Below, piece by piece: positions 59,940 to 61,726 of a stretch of 61,726 nucleotides of DNA. The position numbers were made by a program, and so were the translations under genes. The DNA lies in NCBI GenBank assembly GCA_023248595.1, contig JAHFEG010000012.1, forward strand, positions 1-61,726, given 5' to 3'. The stretch is from Myxococcales bacterium. Lineage in GTDB: Bacteria; Myxococcota; UBA727; JABDBI01. Within the stretch, counting starts at the first letter, position 1; every line of letters begins with the position of its first letter. Under the pieces are notes generated by a model. That model saw only the letters and a program-made list of their open reading frames with translations, searched no databases and was not told where the DNA came from.

Positions 59940-60956
59940 ATGATCATCATATTAAAGCCAGAAGCAAGTCAGCAAGATGCCAACGAAATTATGAGTTTGA
60001 TTGAAAGCAAACATCTCAAACCTTTATATCTTCCTGGTGTTGAGCGAGTGGTTTTAGGGGCTATCGGAGATGAACGTGTGCTTGGCTCCCTTCATTTGGA
60101 AAATCACCCTATGGTCGAAGAAGTAAAACAAATATTGGCACCTTATAAATTAGTCAGTCGTGAAATGCATCATGCTGATTCAATCGTTCATATTGGCAAT
60201 GTCCCTTTTGGGGGAGGCAAGTTTACGATGATTGCCGGACCATGTGCCGTAGAAAGTTTCGATCAATTAAAAGCAGCTGCATTGGCCGTGAAAGCTGCTG
60301 GTGCCCGTTGTTTGCGCGGAGGAGCGTATAAGCCACGCAGCAGTCCTTACAGTTTTCAAGGTCTTGAAGTTGAAGGTTTGAAAATATTATTCCAAGTTTC
60401 TAAAGAGACGGGTTTGCCTACGGTGACGGAAGTTGTGGAAGTGGCTGATGTCGATATTGTAGCCCAATACGCTGATGCTTTTCAGGTCGGTGCACGCAAC
60501 ATGCAAAATTTCAGACTGCTCAAAGCGCTGGGTCAAAGTCAAAAACCTGTGATTTTGAAACGGGGCATGGCAGCCAAAGTGGAAGATTTACTTTTAGCGG
60601 CAGAGTACATCGTTGCTGAAGGAAATTCCAATGTGATTTTGTGTGAACGCGGCATCCGTACTTTTGAAACCTGCACGCGTAATACCCTCGACTTAAATGC
60701 TGTGCCTTACGTGAAAGAAAAAAGCCACTTGCCAGTGATTGTGGATCCTTCTCATGGCACTGGGGTGCGTGACTATGTGACGCCGATGGCATTGGCTGCT
60801 GCGGCATGTGGAGCAGATGGATTAATCGTTGAAGTTCATCCTAACCCAAAAGTTGCCTTGTCCGATGGACAGCAATCTTTGTTTCCGCATCAGTTTGCAA
60901 CGTTGATGGAAAAGTTGCAGGCCATTGTCAATGTTGTAGGTAAGGAAATGGCATGA
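59940..60956 (+). CDS. aroF: 3-deoxy-7-phosphoheptulonate (DAHP) synthase, type I-beta with N-terminal regulatory domain
   Basis: It condenses PEP and erythrose-4-P, the first step of aromatic amino acid synthesis. Residues 1-70 form a ferredoxin-like regulatory domain (IIILKPEASQQDANEIM). The catalytic barrel has MIAGPCAVES, LRGGAYKPRSSPYSFQGL, QVGARNMQNFRLL, ILKRGMAAKVEDLL and DPSHGTG. This Thermotoga-type layout is inhibited by Tyr/Phe in relatives. 338 residues. It lies directly behind a Trp attenuator and overlaps trpE by 4 bases. Confidence 0.94.
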   Translation: MIIILKPEASQQDANEIMSLIESKHLKPLYLPGVERVVLGAIGDERVLGSLHLENHPMVEEVKQILAPYKLVSREMHHADSIVHIGNVPFGGGKFTMIAGPCAVESFDQLKAAALAVKAAGARCLRGGAYKPRSSPYSFQGLEVEGLKILFQVSKETGLPTVTEVVEVADVDIVAQYADAFQVGARNMQNFRLLKALGQSQKPVILKRGMAAKVEDLLLAAEYIVAEGNSNVILCERGIRTFETCTRNTLDLNAVPYVKEKSHLPVIVDPSHGTGVRDYVTPMALAAAACGADGLIVEVHPNPKVALSDGQQSLFPHQFATLMEKLQAIVNVVGKEMA

Positions 60957-61630
60957 TTTTATCTGGCGACCCAAAAAACCGGGTTTATAGCAAGACCAAA
61001 TCTTTTGCTTTCGCGGCGGATCCTGTTGCGCTATTTGGAGCAATCTCAGACGGGGGTAAACGTCCTCATACGCTTCTACTTGAGTCTGCAGATATCATGA
61101 CGCGTTGCGGGGAAAAAAGTTTAATTGTTGCATCAGCAGCAATGAAAGCAACCTGTCGAGGTCTTGACGTTTATTTGGAGGCGTTAACTGATAATGGTGA
61201 AAATGCGCTCAAGGTGCTTGCCGTGCGTTTGTCTTTGTTTGTGATTGAGGCTGATGCTAAGTCTATTCGACTACGATTTCATCAAGCAGATGCAAAACAA
61301 AACTTAGAGAGCCGTTTACTGTGTTCATCGTCGTTAGACGTTTTGCGTATGATGACGCAGGCATTTGAGTTGCCAGCAGGTATTCTTGCCGAGCATTTTT
61401 TGGTGGCGGGTATTTTTTCTTATGATGCTGTGGATCAGTTTGAAGATTTGCCCAAAGCCAAAGAAGATGAGTTGCAGTTTCCCGATTATGTTTTTTGGTT
61501 GCCAGAACAATTAATCATTATCGACCATCGTTTGCAAACCACTCAATTGATTGAACATGGGTTTAAAGAGTCCCCCTTAGAAAAAGGGGGCAGGGGGATT
61601 TTTAGTTTGTACAACCGGAAACATCATTGA
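60953..61630 (+). pseudogene. trpE: Anthranilate synthase component I (TrpE), cut short
   Basis: Residues 1-205 are the N-terminal TrpE domain: HTLLLESADIMTRCGEKSL with the Trp-feedback LLESAD motif, then GIFSYDAVDQFEDLP and FPDYVFWLPEQLIIIDHRLQ. The chorismate-binding half (about 300 residues) is missing. From about residue 206 the frame reads ESPLEKGGRGIFSLYNRKHH, encoded by a dispersed palindromic repeat and the start of what looks like an IS481-type element. The gene is therefore interrupted. It starts inside the last codon of DAHP synthase (ATGA). Confidence 0.85.
61572..61602 (+). repeat. SPLEKGG-type palindromic repeat
   Basis: CCCCCTT-AGAAA-AAGGGGG (61572-61590) is a perfect 7-bp stem followed by CAGGGGGATTTTT. 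Repeats with this wording (reading SPLEKGG or PLEKGG when translated) are widespread dispersed repeats in bacterial genomes. Here it sits in the trpE frame. Confidence 0.75.
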
Positions 61631-61726
61631 CACTTAAACCGGAAACATGGTTGACAGTCGAATTGGTTTGATGGGGCTTGGCAATTTAACAATACTCCAC
61701 TTTTTTTCCTGCAAAATTGCTATCGG
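61613..61726. mobile_element. Possible IS481-family terminal region (partial)
   Basis: Two 20-base direct repeats, AACCGGAAACATCATTGACA (61613-61632) and AACCGGAAACATGGTTGACA (61637-61656), lie 24 bases apart with two differences. On the other strand this reads TGTCAACCATGTTTCCGGTT, the style of IS481-family ends with internal repeats. No transposase is inside the window. The remaining 70 bases have no recognised feature. Confidence 0.5.

Noticed and set aside
1-61726. CRISPR array or prophage
   Set aside because: No regularly spaced 25-40 base repeats with unique spacers and no phage structural genes were seen; the only phage-like gene is the ORF6N protein.

Overview
The window is about 62 kb of AT-leaning bacterial chromosome. 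The sigma-54 gene, the rpsP-khpA-rimM-trmD order, several Cys-rich lipoproteins and a TonB/ExbB/ExbD/ExbD block with a carboxypeptidase-regulatory TonB-dependent receptor all point to a deltaproteobacterial-grade organism (Myxococcota/Bdellovibrionota-like). I cannot place it further. A host-associated or protist-associated life is inferred, not shown. The basis is a set of exported eukaryote-like proteins (RCC1, OTU, SET, ankyrin, F-box/LRR), a small type-III-secretion-like gene group, and dispersed repeats of kinds common in such genomes.

Layout. 1-17731 is mostly housekeeping: the 3' end of a helix-turn-helix gene, rpoN with thiolase and 3-hydroxyacyl-CoA dehydrogenase, rpsP-khpA-rimM-trmD, two exported proteins, and a molybdenum-cofactor cluster (moaE, moaD, moeA, fused moaC-moaB, moaA). 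A PglB/STT3-type oligosaccharyltransferase lies inside the moa cluster. An aldehyde dehydrogenase, apaH, a hydrolase and lgt follow. 17721-24683 holds rplU-rpmA, two MarC genes, a TlpA-like thioredoxin whose 3' end runs into tRNA-Ala, an ABC exporter, and tRNA-Arg. 25019-30445 is an island of exported eukaryote-like and repeat proteins between tRNA-Arg and a degenerate tRNA-Lys. 30464-32130 is a 1.6-kb segment (ORF6N gene plus an AbrB/PIN toxin-antitoxin pair) bounded by direct tRNA-Lys copies, like a minimal integrated element. 32304-36714 has an rplC outside its normal operon, small exported proteins and an ABC-F ATPase.

36809-44781 is a TonB-type operon: TPR lipoprotein, TonB, ExbB, two ExbD, a lipoprotein, the receptor and a deacetylase-like exported protein. 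44820-45842 holds an AT-rich tract, four dyads and a helix-turn-helix gene with an in-frame palindromic repeat. Its 3' end is duplicated at the very start of the window. 45921-50916 has the F-box/LRR protein, rpe, rsmB, an esterase and a DUF2203 gene. 51080-54937 is the type-III-like module: two paralogous Gly/Ala-rich small proteins, an LcrH-like TPR chaperone, a FliA-type sigma factor and an inner-rod (SctI/YscI)-like protein. One gene in it has its ribosome-binding site inside a hairpin.

54938-59688 returns to housekeeping (CBS/CNNM protein, cardiolipin-synthase-like protein, RhlE, BirA). The window ends with a Trp-codon leader peptide and attenuator in front of DAHP synthase and trpE. The trpE reading frame is cut after about 205 residues by a palindromic repeat and what looks like the end of an IS481-type element.

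Best candidates for something new: the OTU-SET-zinc-knuckle protein and its island, the type-III-like module with its own sigma factor and masked ribosome-binding site, the tRNA-Lys-flanked mini-element, and the trp attenuator driving DAHP synthase.
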